Origin: Cyanobacteria bacterium OH_CBrB_359
GTDB taxonomy: Bacteria > Cyanobacteriota > Vampirovibrionia > Gastranaerophilales > Gastranaerophilaceae
DNA length: 64,000 nucleotides
Assembly (NCBI GenBank): GCA_023433065.1
Contig: JAEZET010000005.1
Location: forward strand, 1-64,000
Direction: 5' to 3'
The position numbers and the translations under genes are program-made. The notes beneath the pieces are model-generated. The model did not search any database. It was given only the letters and a program-made list of their open reading frames with translations, and was not told the DNA's origin. Position 1 is the stretch's first letter. Every line of letters starts with the position of its first letter. Below, one piece after another: positions 1-8,159 of the stretch.

Positions 1-370
1 CCCATTGCGCAAAATTCCCTACTGCTGCCTCCCGTAGGAGTATGGGCCGTGTCTCAGTCCCATTGTGGCTGATCATCCTCTCAAACCAGCTACTGATCGT
101 CGCCTTGGTAGTCCATTACACCACCAACAAGCTAATCAGGCGCAGGCTCATCCTTTGGCACCAGAGTTTTCAAGATAAGTATTTCAACTTAGCTCATATG
201 GGGTATTAGCAGTCGTTTCCAACTGTTGTCCCCCTCCAAAGGGCAGATTTCCTACGTGTTACTCACCCGTCCGCCACTTTCCACTGACCGAAGTCAGCTT
301 CTCGTTCGACTTGCATGTATGAAGCACGCCGCCAGCGTTCGTCCTGAGCCAGGATCAAACTCTCCATTGT
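1..370 (-). rRNA. rrs: 16S ribosomal RNA, 5' part (truncated by window start)
   Basis: The minus strand carries the universal 16S 5' region: the AGAGTTTGATC primer site begins at 363 and reads on into the conserved CTGGCTCAGGACGAACG block. The complement of the conserved ACTCCTACGGGAGGCAGC site lies near 29-46. The mature 5' end is put about 7 bases upstream of AGAGTTTGATC by comparison with E. coli. The rest of the gene, and any 23S and 5S genes, lie outside the window. The V1-V2 region is included, so this fragment can place the organism taxonomically. Confidence 0.98.
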
Positions 371-487
371 CAGAAAAGTTTATGTCCATCATTATACTTC
401 GCTAAAAGCATAATTGCTCGACTTGCTTCTTTTTTGTCCGTTTCATTTATTCAAAATCAACAGGTATATATATCGTTTTCAGCTATT

Positions 488-506
488 CTGTTTTCAAAGT
501 TCAATC
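488..506 (-). promoter_or_regulatory. boxA-like antitermination element in the rRNA leader
   Basis: Read on the minus strand, the leader contains GATTGAACTTTGAAAACAG. It resembles the CTTTGAAAAC boxA-type sequence common in rRNA leaders, where NusB and S10 bind. It lies between the promoter and the 16S 5' end, as expected. The call rests on motif likeness and position only. Confidence 0.4.
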
Positions 507-596
507 TTAGAGTCTTTTTTAGACAGCAAGATTAAGTTCCTATTTAAACTTAATTGCCATTCCCTGACTTTTTTCGCTTCGTTTAGCGTAGTTTAA

Positions 597-625
597 ATCG
601 TATCACCACAAAAATTCGTTGTCAA
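597..625 (-). promoter_or_regulatory. strong sigma-70-type promoter of the rRNA operon
   Basis: On the minus strand a perfect -35 box TTGACA (620-625) is followed after exactly 17 bases by TACGAT (597-602). It lies about 230 bases upstream of the 16S 5' end. The near-consensus boxes and location make this the likely main rRNA promoter. Confidence 0.85.
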
Positions 626-1021
626 GCTTTATTTTGTAATTTATTTTTTCAAGCTCCGACTCGTTTTTGCCCGTTTAGTGGGAGATAGTTTTTATTCTCT
701 TTTTCAAAGTATCAACCATCACAATTTGTGGAGTGTAGCTTTGGGCTACAAATAATAATTTAACTCAAAGGATTTTCATTTACAACATGTTTTTTAAGTT
801 TTTTTAGCTTTTCTTGAAATAGCAGTAAAATCAACACTTTCAAGGTTCATAAAACTTTATATTCATTCAAAGTATAGTTTTTGACCTATAATGACCCTCC
901 AAATTCTTTATATTCCATGCTTTTAATTATTAATTATTTCTCTAAAATTATTTACTTCGGACATATTTCTAAAAATATGATAATATTAGATATAAATAGG
1001 AACTTAATGTGAGGATATGTT

Positions 1022-1195
1022 ATGGCAAGAATTATAAGACCGACTTGGGCAATAAGATGTGTACAATCAAGCTGTAGAACTCTTTTTGAAGTCGTCCCTT
1101 TAGAAAAAGGCAAACAGCAGGAAGTGGTCTGCCCGGGCTGCGGGGAACATTATTTATATCCACCTGTGAACCCTGATGATCAAACCGAAGAGTAA
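1022..1195 (+). CDS. small zinc-ribbon protein (57 aa)
   Basis: A 57-codon gene starting MARIIRPTWAIRC, with four cysteines in two pairs (C13 and C18, then C37 and C40 in CPGC), a typical small zinc ribbon. An AGGA ribosome-binding site sits about 7 bases before the ATG. The stop TAA shares its last A with the ATG of the radical SAM gene at 1195, so the two are translationally coupled. The C-terminus is acidic. The function is unknown; it could bind RNA or assist the downstream enzyme. Confidence 0.75.
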   Translation: MARIIRPTWAIRCVQSSCRTLFEVVPLEKGKQQEVVCPGCGEHYLYPPVNPDDQTEE

Positions 1196-2115
1196 TGTAT
1201 TTTTATAATACCAAAAAGCGCTACAATCAATTCAGTGAGCATCTTAAAGACAAATTTGGGGAAAAAGTTTATAAGGTAACTCTTGATGCCGGATTTACAT
1301 GCCCAAACCGTGACGGCATGCTCTCTTCTGAGGGCTGTATTTTCTGTGACAGCAGCGGCAGTTTCTCAAAATTATATTCAAACAAATTGTCTGTCAATGA
1401 ACAATTAAAAACAGGTATTTCTAAAATTAAAGACAAATACGGGGCGAAAAAGTTTCTTTCTTACTTTCAGGCGTATTCAAATACTTATAAGCCCGTACAT
1501 GAACTAAAATGCATATATGATGCAGCCCTAACTGAGGATGTTGTAGGTCTTTCAATAGGAACAAGACCTGATTGCATAGATGAAGAAAAACTGGATTTGA
1601 TTTCCGGCTACACAAAAAATTATTACACATGGATTGAATACGGCTTGCAAAGTATTCATGACAAGTCCTTGAGGTTTATAAACAGAGGGCATGACTTTAA
1701 ATCATTTGAAAAAGCATGCCAAATGACAAGGGATAGAGATATAAACATTTGTGCCCATGTAATTTTAGGTCTCCCCGGAGAAACAAAAGAAGAAATGCTC
1801 CAAACAGCAAAAATTATAGGAAAAATGAGATTAGAAGGTATAAAAATTCACCTTTTATGTATTCTTAAAGACACAAAAATCTTACAAATGTATAATCAAG
1901 GCCTGATTCCCATGTTTGAAGAGGATGAATACATTGATTTAGTGTGTGATTTCTTGGAATATCTGCCACATAATACCACTATTCAAAGGCTCACAGGAAA
2001 TGGCTTCAAGAAAAACCTTGTTGCGCCAAAATGGCTTTCTAAAAAAATGGAACTCCTAAATAAAATTGATCGGGAATTAGAACAGCGGGATTCTTTTCAG
2101 GGATTAAGATTTTAA
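1195..2115 (+). CDS. YhcC/TIGR01212-family radical SAM protein
   Basis: A 306-residue radical SAM enzyme. The cluster-binding cysteines are C36, C48 and C51, in the CPNRDG...GCIFC arrangement typical of the TIGR01212 (YhcC) family rather than the common CxxxCxxC spacing. The family's LGLPGET motif lies near residue 190, and a tail motif with QRLTGNG near residue 265 also fits. The length is normal for the family. The exact reaction is not settled. Its start overlaps the zinc-ribbon stop by one base. Its end overlaps the convergent aldolase gene by 12 bases. Confidence 0.9.
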   Translation: MYFYNTKKRYNQFSEHLKDKFGEKVYKVTLDAGFTCPNRDGMLSSEGCIFCDSSGSFSKLYSNKLSVNEQLKTGISKIKDKYGAKKFLSYFQAYSNTYKPVHELKCIYDAALTEDVVGLSIGTRPDCIDEEKLDLISGYTKNYYTWIEYGLQSIHDKSLRFINRGHDFKSFEKACQMTRDRDINICAHVILGLPGETKEEMLQTAKIIGKMRLEGIKIHLLCILKDTKILQMYNQGLIPMFEEDEYIDLVCDFLEYLPHNTTIQRLTGNGFKKNLVAPKWLSKKMELLNKIDRELEQRDSFQGLRF

Positions 2116-2739
2116 CTCTTTTTTAAGATTTTCTAAATCCTTAACAGCTGTTTTATCAAGCAAAACTTCTTTACCCAAAATTTTTGAATACATCGTAATT
2201 TTTGCATAATTCTCAGCCGTTTCGATTTGGTAAAAAGCTTTTTTTAAAGTCGATTCGCCTGAAACTATGCCATGGTTTGCCATAAGAACCGTATTATATT
2301 TATCAAAATATTGGATTGTATTATCAACAAGCTTTTCAGATGATGGCATGCCATAAGCAGCTAAAGGGATTTTGCCAAAGTACAAAACATTTTCGGCAAG
2401 ATTTGGTTTATCAAGTTCAAGATGCGCAACCGCAAACGCTCCTGCAAAAGGTGAATGACAGTGTATCACAGCATTTATATCATTCCTGACCCTGTATATT
2501 TCTGTGTGCAAAAATCTCTCGGAAGATGCTTTTTTGCCATTTTCAGTTTCTCTACCGCAATAATCAATTAGGACTATATCTTCTTGCGTCAAATCAGCCA
2601 AAGAACTGCCCGATACTGTTATATAAATGCCGTCATTACTTCTTACACTGATGTTTCCTGATGTGCCTGACGTTAAGTCTTTCTCATACAGATGCTTTCC
2701 TACACTGATTATTTCATCTATTATGTCGCTTGAAATCAT
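2104..2739 (-). CDS. class II aldolase/adducin-family protein (FucA-like)
   Basis: A 211-residue zinc-dependent aldolase of the L-fuculose-phosphate aldolase type. The expected residues are present: the catalytic acid E80 (HTEIY) and zinc-binding H93, H95 (HCH) and H156 (ANHG), close to the positions in E. coli FucA. The N-terminal GTSGNISVR motif binds phosphate in this family. Members cleave sugar phosphates to dihydroxyacetone phosphate and an aldehyde, or act on related substrates such as methylthioribulose-1-phosphate. The substrate cannot be told from sequence. It is a single gene, convergent with the radical SAM gene. Confidence 0.85.
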   Translation of the reverse strand: MISSDIIDEIISVGKHLYEKDLTSGTSGNISVRSNDGIYITVSGSSLADLTQEDIVLIDYCGRETENGKKASSERFLHTEIYRVRNDINAVIHCHSPFAGAFAVAHLELDKPNLAENVLYFGKIPLAAYGMPSSEKLVDNTIQYFDKYNTVLMANHGIVSGESTLKKAFYQIETAENYAKITMYSKILGKEVLLDKTAVKDLENLKKELKS

Positions 2740-2798
2740 AAATTACCTCTTTAACTAATTTTACCAAAATTTTAAAATTTTTGCATTCATCTTAACTT

Positions 2799-2807
2799 TG
2801 ATATAAT
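2799..2807 (+). promoter_or_regulatory. extended -10 promoter of recF, giving a leaderless mRNA
   Basis: The extended -10 element TGATATAAT occupies 2799-2807. A transcript would start about 7 bases downstream, at or next to the ATG of recF at 2814. There is no purine-rich ribosome-binding site between them, so translation of recF is probably leaderless. Confidence 0.6.
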
Positions 2808-2813
2808 TAATTT

Positions 2814-3962
2814 ATGTTTTTAAACAAAATTGAATTAAAAAATTTCAGAAATTATGAAAGTTTAAATCTCGATTTTAACTCAAATAAAATTCTTTTAATC
2901 GGTAAAAATGCACAGGGGAAAACTAACCTGCTTGAGGCAGTTTTTTACCTTTCTAATTTAAGCTCTTTGAGGGCAAAAACAGATTCTGAATTAATCAAAT
3001 GGGGGAAAGATTTTACTGTTATCAAAGCAAACATTAAAAAAGGCGACTTTGACATAGATTCTGAAGTTGTAATTAATCCGCCTAAAAAAAAGCTGTTGAA
3101 AATAAACGGGATTAAAAAAAATAAATCGTCCGAATTTATCCAAAACCTTTTGACAGTCAGCTTTTCAACTTCTGATTTACTTTTGCTTAGAGGGACCCCG
3201 GATGATAGAAGAAACTGGCTTGATACGGCAATAAGCCAGATTTATCCTGCTTATATGGATAGACTCTCAAAATATAATAAAATCCGCATCCAAAAAAATA
3301 ATTACTTAAAAGAAATAAAAGGAAATACCTTTATAGGAAGCCAATTGCTAGATGTTTGGAATGAACAAATGTCAATAACAGGAAGCAACATAATATTTTT
3401 AAGGCTAAAATTTTTAAAAGAAATTATAAAAATTGCACAGGAAAAACACTCTCAAATCTCAGCCTCTGAAACATTAACTCTAACGTATAATTCAAGTTTA
3501 GTGGGCGATTTTGAAGTTGTAAAAGATGAATTACCCGCAATAGAAACTATTTGCACAAAATTTTCAGAAAAACTCGAAGAAAAAAAACAAGAGGAAATCA
3601 TAAGAGGACAAAGCATTATAGGCCCTCACAGAGATGATTTGTCTTATTTTATAAATGATGTTGACTCCAAAAAATTTGCTTCGCAAGGACAACAAAGAAC
3701 TATAGTTCTTGCCTTAAAACTTGCTGAACTTGACCTCATAAAAAATAAAACCGGCGAAAATGCTGTTCTTCTTTTAGACGATGTTCTGGCTGAACTTGAT
3801 GATTTGAGGCAAAATTACCTTTTAAGTGCAATCGGTAACGAGATTCAAACAATAATAACATCTGTCGACACTCTTCATTTTGATGAAAAATATCTTAAAG
3901 AGGTCGAGGTTTTTAAAATCAGCGCAAGCGAAAATAACACAAAAATTGAATCAGGCATATAA
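2814..3962 (+). CDS. recF: DNA replication and repair protein RecF
   Basis: A 382-residue RecF, an SMC-like ATPase that binds gapped DNA and, with RecO and RecR, loads RecA for daughter-strand gap repair. The N-terminus MFLNKIELKNFRNY is typical. Walker A GKNAQGKT lies at residues 30-37. The signature region (SQGQQRT) and Walker B (LLLDDVLAELD) are in the C-terminal third. The length is normal. It is not beside dnaA, dnaN or gyrB here but sits between an aldolase and the ribosomal operon. It ends at a terminator shared with rplR. Confidence 0.95.
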   Translation: MFLNKIELKNFRNYESLNLDFNSNKILLIGKNAQGKTNLLEAVFYLSNLSSLRAKTDSELIKWGKDFTVIKANIKKGDFDIDSEVVINPPKKKLLKINGIKKNKSSEFIQNLLTVSFSTSDLLLLRGTPDDRRNWLDTAISQIYPAYMDRLSKYNKIRIQKNNYLKEIKGNTFIGSQLLDVWNEQMSITGSNIIFLRLKFLKEIIKIAQEKHSQISASETLTLTYNSSLVGDFEVVKDELPAIETICTKFSEKLEEKKQEEIIRGQSIIGPHRDDLSYFINDVDSKKFASQGQQRTIVLALKLAELDLIKNKTGENAVLLLDDVLAELDDLRQNYLLSAIGNEIQTIITSVDTLHFDEKYLKEVEVFKISASENNTKIESGI

Positions 3963-3992
3963 AAAAGATACCCTTTAAATGAGTATCTTTTT
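3961..3992. terminator. bidirectional intrinsic terminator between recF and rplR
   Basis: AAAAAAGATAC and GTATCTTTTTT form an 11-bp stem around a short loop, with T runs on both strands. It starts inside the recF stop codon and lies 22 bases past the end of rplR, so it can serve both convergent units. Confidence 0.85.
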
Positions 3993-4013
3993 TATTAATA
4001 TATCTGTATCTTA

Positions 4014-4382
4014 TTAGAAGTTTAATCCTGTTTCTCTTGCTGCATCTGCTAAAGCTGCAACTCTACCGTGATATAAGAAACCGCCTCTGTCAAAAACCAC
4101 ATCTTTAACTTTTGCTTTTAGCGCTTTTTTAGCAATTGCCTCACCTACAGCTTTTGCCGCATCGATATTGCCGCCATGTGACAGTTTGTCTTTTAAGTCT
4201 TTATCGATGGATGAAGCTGAAACTATTGTTACACCTTTTACATCATCGATAATTTGCGCATATATATGCTTTGTGCTTCTATATACAGCTAATCTTGGAG
4301 ATTCTGTTGTTCCTGATAATTTCACTCTTATGCGTTTGTGACGTTTTTGAGTATGTTCTTTTTTGTTTCTCTGTTTAATCAT
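4014..4382 (-). CDS. rplR: 50S ribosomal protein L18
   Basis: A 122-residue L18, which binds 5S rRNA in the central protuberance. The basic N-terminus and the C-terminal GGFLYHGRVAALADAARE block are characteristic. An AAGGATAG ribosome-binding site precedes the ATG. It is the last gene of this ribosomal operon: the usual followers rpsE, rpmD, rplO and secY are absent, and a terminator lies just downstream. That is an unusual early end to the spc gene order. Confidence 0.97.
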   Translation of the reverse strand: MIKQRNKKEHTQKRHKRIRVKLSGTTESPRLAVYRSTKHIYAQIIDDVKGVTIVSASSIDKDLKDKLSHGGNIDAAKAVGEAIAKKALKAKVKDVVFDRGGFLYHGRVAALADAARETGLNF

Positions 4383-4441
4383 TTTTCTATCCTTTCACCT
4401 AAACCTTCTTGCCTTTGCAAGGGTTTTTTGGGCTAATTTAA

Positions 4442-4981
4442 TTACTTCTTACCTGTTTTACCGGCTTTTCTTCTGATGTATTCGCCTTCGTATTTTACAC
4501 CTTTGCCTTTATATACTTCAGGAGGTCTTTTTCCTCTGATAGCAGCCGCAACATCTCCTACGGTTTGTTTATTAGAGCCGAAAACTTTTATTTTAGTGTT
4601 AGCTTCAACTTCAATCTTAATGCCTTGCGGCGATTCAATATTAACAGGATGAGAGTAGCCAAGCTGCATATTCAAAGTATTTCCTTGCATAGATGCACGA
4701 TAACCTACACCAACTATTTCAAGTCTTTTCTCAAAACCTGTTTTTACACCGTTGATTGTATTAGCAACCAATGTTCTTGATAAGCCATGAAGTGATCTTG
4801 TTTTTCTCTCTTCATTAACTCTTTCAACAACGACTTTATTATCTTCTTTTTTTATTTTAATCTCAGGACGAATTACAACTGATTCAGTGCCTAAAGGACC
4901 TTTTGCAGTTACCTTTTGACCGTCAATACTAACTTCGACGCCATCCGGGATTATAATAGGTAATTTGCCTATACGTGACAT
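4442..4981 (-). CDS. rplF: 50S ribosomal protein L6
   Basis: A 179-residue L6, which sits near the sarcin-ricin loop and the elongation-factor site of the large subunit. It starts MSRIGKLPI and ends with the family's conserved RGKRPPEVYKGKG block and a basic tail. Length and position between rpsH and rplR match the standard order. The gap of 59 bases to rplR is wide for this operon but has no terminator. Confidence 0.97.
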   Translation of the reverse strand: MSRIGKLPIIIPDGVEVSIDGQKVTAKGPLGTESVVIRPEIKIKKEDNKVVVERVNEERKTRSLHGLSRTLVANTINGVKTGFEKRLEIVGVGYRASMQGNTLNMQLGYSHPVNIESPQGIKIEVEANTKIKVFGSNKQTVGDVAAAIRGKRPPEVYKGKGVKYEGEYIRRKAGKTGKK

Positions 4982-5083
4982 TTTTATTTCTCCTTATTTG
5001 GTATATTTCTTGTTATCAGGGCTTTTCTACCAATTGAGCCCTCTTGTTATAGTCTTTTATTTAAGTATAGCTGGCTTTGAAAA

Positions 5084-5479
5084 CTACCATACATAGCAAA
5101 GTATTTCGCCGCCGATATTTTCTTTTTTGGCTTTTCTGTCTGTTAAAAGGCCTTTACTTGTACTTACAATTGCTATTCCCATTCCATTAAGAACCTGCGG
5201 TAAATTTTTTGATTTACAATAAGTTCTTAAACCTGGTTTTGAAACTCTTTTTAAGTTTGTTATGACAGGTTTACTTTTTTCATCATATTTTAATTCTATA
5301 TTTAATACTTTGAACTTGCCTGCCTCTTTAACTGAATAACCTGAAATATAGCCTTCTTCTTTTAAAAGTTTTGCTAATTCAACTTTTAGATTTGAACTTG
5401 GCATTTCAACTTCTGCATGTGAAACTATATTTGCGTTTCTGATTCTTGTTAGCATATCTGCTATTGGATCTGTATTCAT
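5084..5479 (-). CDS. rpsH: 30S ribosomal protein S8
   Basis: A 131-residue S8, a primary binder of the 16S central domain needed early in small-subunit assembly. The N-terminal DPIADMLTRIRNA motif and the C-terminal STSKGLLTDRKA and GGEILCYVW blocks are diagnostic. Gaps of about 100 bases separate it from both rpsN and rplF; in E. coli S8 represses this operon through an mRNA site, but no such site was identified here. Confidence 0.97.
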   Translation of the reverse strand: MNTDPIADMLTRIRNANIVSHAEVEMPSSNLKVELAKLLKEEGYISGYSVKEAGKFKVLNIELKYDEKSKPVITNLKRVSKPGLRTYCKSKNLPQVLNGMGIAIVSTSKGLLTDRKAKKENIGGEILCYVW

Positions 5480-5579
5480 TTTTATTTTCCTTATATTTGG
5501 GGGACTTTAGTTAAAATCCCTTAACTACTTACTAAAATTAATCTAGCAGTATAGTAAAGACAATGTTAGTTTAAATAAA

Positions 5580-5786
5580 CTACCAGCTTGCTTTGACTAC
5601 ACCCGGCAATAAACCTCTGTGAGCCATTTCTCTCAAGTGGATTCTGCATAAACCAAAGTCTCTGTGGTAACCATGGGGTCTTCCGCAAATAGAACATCTG
5701 TTATGTAATCTTACTTTAGGATACTTACCTTCTGCGGCAAGTGTAGCTCTTTTGAGTTCTTTATTCATCATTGCTTTTTTAGCCAC
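5580..5786 (-). CDS. rpsN: 30S ribosomal protein S14, short zinc-type variant
   Basis: A 68-residue S14 of the short, zinc-binding kind, with the CSICGRPHGY motif and the C-terminal MAHRGLLPGVVKASW. Zinc-type S14 normally uses four cysteines in two CxxC pairs. Here the second pair reads CRIH, so the fourth ligand is histidine or the site is altered. S14 lies in the head of the 30S subunit. It follows rplE by 15 bases. Confidence 0.95.
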   Translation of the reverse strand: MAKKAMMNKELKRATLAAEGKYPKVRLHNRCSICGRPHGYHRDFGLCRIHLREMAHRGLLPGVVKASW

Positions 5787-5801
5787 GTGTTTTACTCCTT
5801 G

Positions 5802-6353
5802 CTATTTCTTGAAGGGCATTCCAAGCTCTGTTAACAAAGCTTTTGCTTCTTCATCTGTGTTTGCTGTTGTAATTATTGAAATATTCATACCATTTACGAT
5901 ATCAACTTCATCATAAGTGATTTCGGGGAACAAAGACTGTTCTTTTAATCCTAGTGTATAATTTCCTCTACCGTCAAAACTTTTTCCGCTTACGCCTCTA
6001 AAGTCACGAATTCTTGGAAGAACAACGCATATAAGCTTTTGTAAGAAATCATACATTCTTACACCTCTAAGAGTGACCATGCATCCAACAGGCATGCCTT
6101 CTCTTAACTTATAAGATGCAATTGATTTTTTAGCTTTTGTAGCAACAGCCTTTTGCCCTGCAATTTTAGTAAGCTGCTTTACAATTGCTTCAGCCAATTT
6201 TGAATTGTGAGAAGCTTCACCCACGCCCATATTAATAACGATTTTGTCTAACCTTGGAACTTGGTGAATATTCTCATATTTAAACTGTTCTTTTAACGTT
6301 TTTTTAACGTCTTCGTTGAATTTTTTCTTTAAATCTTTTGTTAATGTAGTCAT
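5802..6353 (-). CDS. rplE: 50S ribosomal protein L5
   Basis: A 183-residue L5, which binds 5S rRNA and contacts P-site tRNA from the central protuberance. Typical blocks are VPRLDKIVINMGVGEA, the GCMVTLRG stretch, and FRGVSGKSFDGRGNYTLG. The length is normal for bacteria. It lies between rplX and rpsN in the conserved order. Confidence 0.97.
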   Translation of the reverse strand: MTTLTKDLKKKFNEDVKKTLKEQFKYENIHQVPRLDKIVINMGVGEASHNSKLAEAIVKQLTKIAGQKAVATKAKKSIASYKLREGMPVGCMVTLRGVRMYDFLQKLICVVLPRIRDFRGVSGKSFDGRGNYTLGLKEQSLFPEITYDEVDIVNGMNISIITTANTDEEAKALLTELGMPFKK

Positions 6354-6410
6354 TTTTTTATCCTTTTCGTAGAATGCATCTTCGCTTTACTAAAGCAAGA
6401 TACCCATACC

Positions 6411-6758
6411 TTATACGTCTAACTGCTCTGAGCAATGTTTACAAACACGAACTTTTTTGTCGCCTGTTGTATTGTATTTAATTCTTGTAGGCTTTTCACA
6501 ACTTGGACAATAAAGCATAACTTTTGAAGAATCCATAGCTGCTTCCATTTTAACAAGACCACCTTGTGATCCTGCCATAGGGTTCGGTTTCATTGCTTTT
6601 GTTATCATGTTAACGCCTTCAACAACAACTTTGTTTTCAGATGCAATAACATTTTTTATATTTCCGATTTTACCTTTGTCTTTACCTGAAACAACAATTA
6701 CTTTGTCTCCGGTTCTAACGTGTAAATTATGTTTTTCGACTTCTTTTTTTCTTCTCAT
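6411..6758 (-). CDS. rplX: 50S ribosomal protein L24
   Basis: A 115-residue L24, an early assembly protein near the exit tunnel. The KOW motif is visible as HVRTGDKVIVVSGKDKGKIG near the N-terminus, followed by VEGVNMITKAMKPNP. The C-terminal CPSC...CKHC pair forms a small zinc-ribbon-like end found in many bacterial L24 proteins. The start ATG has a GTGGAG ribosome-binding site. Confidence 0.96.
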   Translation of the reverse strand: MRRKKEVEKHNLHVRTGDKVIVVSGKDKGKIGNIKNVIASENKVVVEGVNMITKAMKPNPMAGSQGGLVKMEAAMDSSKVMLYCPSCEKPTRIKYNTTGDKKVRVCKHCSEQLDV

Positions 6759-6843
6759 TTTGTTTCTCCACTTGGTTGCTCGCTTTAAAAGGTTTTATAG
6801 TTTAGGTTTTAACCCGCTCATTTAAACCTTGGCTCGCAATCCG

Positions 6844-7212
6844 CTAAATTACCTCCGGAGCGAGAGAAATTATTTTCATAAAGTTCTTTTCTCTAAGCTC
6901 ACGGGCGACAGGTCCGAATACACGGGTTCCTCTCGGGTTGCCGTCTTTATTAATTATAACTGCTGCGTTTTCGTCAAATCTTATGACTGAACCATCTGCC
7001 CTTTTAATATCGGCTTTGGTTCTAACCACAACTGCCTTAACAACATCTGACTTTTTCACAGCCATATTTGGTGTAGCATCTTTAACTGCTGCTACTATAA
7101 CATCACCTACATGCGCATATTTTTTGTTTGAACTGCCTAGAACTCTTATGCATAAAAGTTCTTTTGCGCCTGTATTATCTGCTACTTGTAATCTGGTTTC
7201 TTGCTGTATCAT
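6844..7212 (-). CDS. rplN: 50S ribosomal protein L14
   Basis: A 122-residue L14, which forms part of the subunit interface. It begins MIQQETRLQVADNTGAKE and ends with the FMKIISLAPEVI tail, both standard. It is in the usual place between rpsQ and rplX, 38 bases after rpsQ. Confidence 0.98.
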   Translation of the reverse strand: MIQQETRLQVADNTGAKELLCIRVLGSSNKKYAHVGDVIVAAVKDATPNMAVKKSDVVKAVVVRTKADIKRADGSVIRFDENAAVIINKDGNPRGTRVFGPVARELREKNFMKIISLAPEVI

Positions 7213-7250
7213 TTTATTTCATCCTTTGAAATTTATATTCAATAATCTAA

Positions 7251-7496
7251 TTATTTAGCTTTTGCAACTATCTCAGAAAGTAACCAACGTTTTTGACCTG
7301 AAGTTGGTTTTGCTTCAACTATTATTACAGTATCACCCTCGCTGCAAGCATTTTGAGGATCATGTATTTTATAGTTTTTAGATTTTTCTATAATCTTTTT
7401 ATATTTAGGGTGTTGTTCGTAGTCAGCAACCTTTACAACTGCTGTTTTATCCATTTTATTACTTACTACGATTCCTTGTCTTTCCTTCTTGGGCAT
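7251..7496 (-). CDS. rpsQ: 30S ribosomal protein S17
   Basis: An 81-residue S17, a primary binder of the 16S 5' domain with an OB fold. The GIVVSNKMDKTAVVKV and YKIHDPQNACSEGDTVIIVE motifs identify it. It is 16 bases downstream of rpmC. Confidence 0.97.
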   Translation of the reverse strand: MPKKERQGIVVSNKMDKTAVVKVADYEQHPKYKKIIEKSKNYKIHDPQNACSEGDTVIIVEAKPTSGQKRWLLSEIVAKAK

Positions 7497-7512
7497 AATT
7501 TTATTACCTCTT

Positions 7513-7707
7513 TTATTTTGTTACTTGTTTTTCCCTTATAACAGTTTTAACTTGAGCAATCAAAGTTTTTACCTGTCTGATTTGAGCAGTATTTTCAAGC
7601 TTATGCAAAGATTTTTGCACTCTCAAGTCAAATAACTGTTTTTTATAATCAACAACAGCATTATTCAATTCTTCAACTGTTTTTTCACGCATTTCTTGTA
7701 GTTTCAT
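7513..7707 (-). CDS. rpmC: 50S ribosomal protein L29
   Basis: A 64-residue, helical L29 located at the polypeptide exit beside L23. The MREKTVEELNNAV start and the KTVIREK end are typical. It starts 2 bases after the rplP stop, indicating coupled translation. Confidence 0.96.
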   Translation of the reverse strand: MKLQEMREKTVEELNNAVVDYKKQLFDLRVQKSLHKLENTAQIRQVKTLIAQVKTVIREKQVTK

Positions 7708-7709
7708 TG

Positions 7710-8123
7710 TTATTCACCTGTTTTTTCAACAATTTTTACTTTAATAGGAAGCTTTTGGGCAGCTAATTCAAGTGCTTCAATCGCAACCTCTCTTTGAGAA
7801 TACTCAAGTTCAAAAAGTATTCTTCCCGGTTTTACAACCGCTACCCAGTATTCAGGGTTGCCTTTACCTTTACCCATACGAGTTTCAGCAGGTTTTGCGG
7901 TTATCGGTTTATCAGGAAATATTTTTATCCAAACATTTCCGCCTCTTTTAATTTGACGAGTCATAGCTCTTCTTGCCGCCTCGATTTGTCTGCTGGTAAT
8001 CCAAGCAGGATCGCAAGCCTGTAAGCCATAGCTACCGAATTCAAGTTGTGTACCTCTGGTTTCACAACCTTTCATTCTTCCTTTCATCTTTTTACGATAT
8101 TTTGTCTTTTTGGGCATTAACAT
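7710..8123 (-). CDS. rplP: 50S ribosomal protein L16
   Basis: A 137-residue L16, which helps shape the A site of the large subunit. The family start MPKKTKYRKKMKGRMKG is preceded by two extra codons (ATG TTA). An AGGAG site lies about 12 bases before the first ATG and 18 before the second, so the upstream ATG is marginally favoured and the exact start is open. The RQIEAARRAMTR and KGKGNPEYWVAVVKPGR blocks are characteristic. Confidence 0.96.
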   Translation of the reverse strand: MLMPKKTKYRKKMKGRMKGCETRGTQLEFGSYGLQACDPAWITSRQIEAARRAMTRQIKRGGNVWIKIFPDKPITAKPAETRMGKGKGNPEYWVAVVKPGRILFELEYSQREVAIEALELAAQKLPIKVKIVEKTGE

Positions 8124-8159
8124 TGTTGTTTTTCGCTCCTAATTGTTTTACTAATCTAT

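Larger units (their letters stand above)
371..1021. other. rRNA leader and upstream intergenic region
   Basis: This 650-base stretch holds the 16S leader (371 to about 590), the rRNA promoter at 597-625 and about 390 bases of very AT-rich sequence before the plus-strand gene at 1022. An inverted repeat (TTAAGTT...AACTTAA) at about 531-553 could form a leader hairpin. I see no convincing coding region; the 60-codon frame at 414-596 lies in the rRNA leader and is rejected. Confidence 0.7.

Noticed and set aside
414..596. 60-codon frame upstream of 16S
   Set aside because: It lies in the rRNA leader, antisense to it, with no ribosome-binding site and a Phe-rich low-complexity product.
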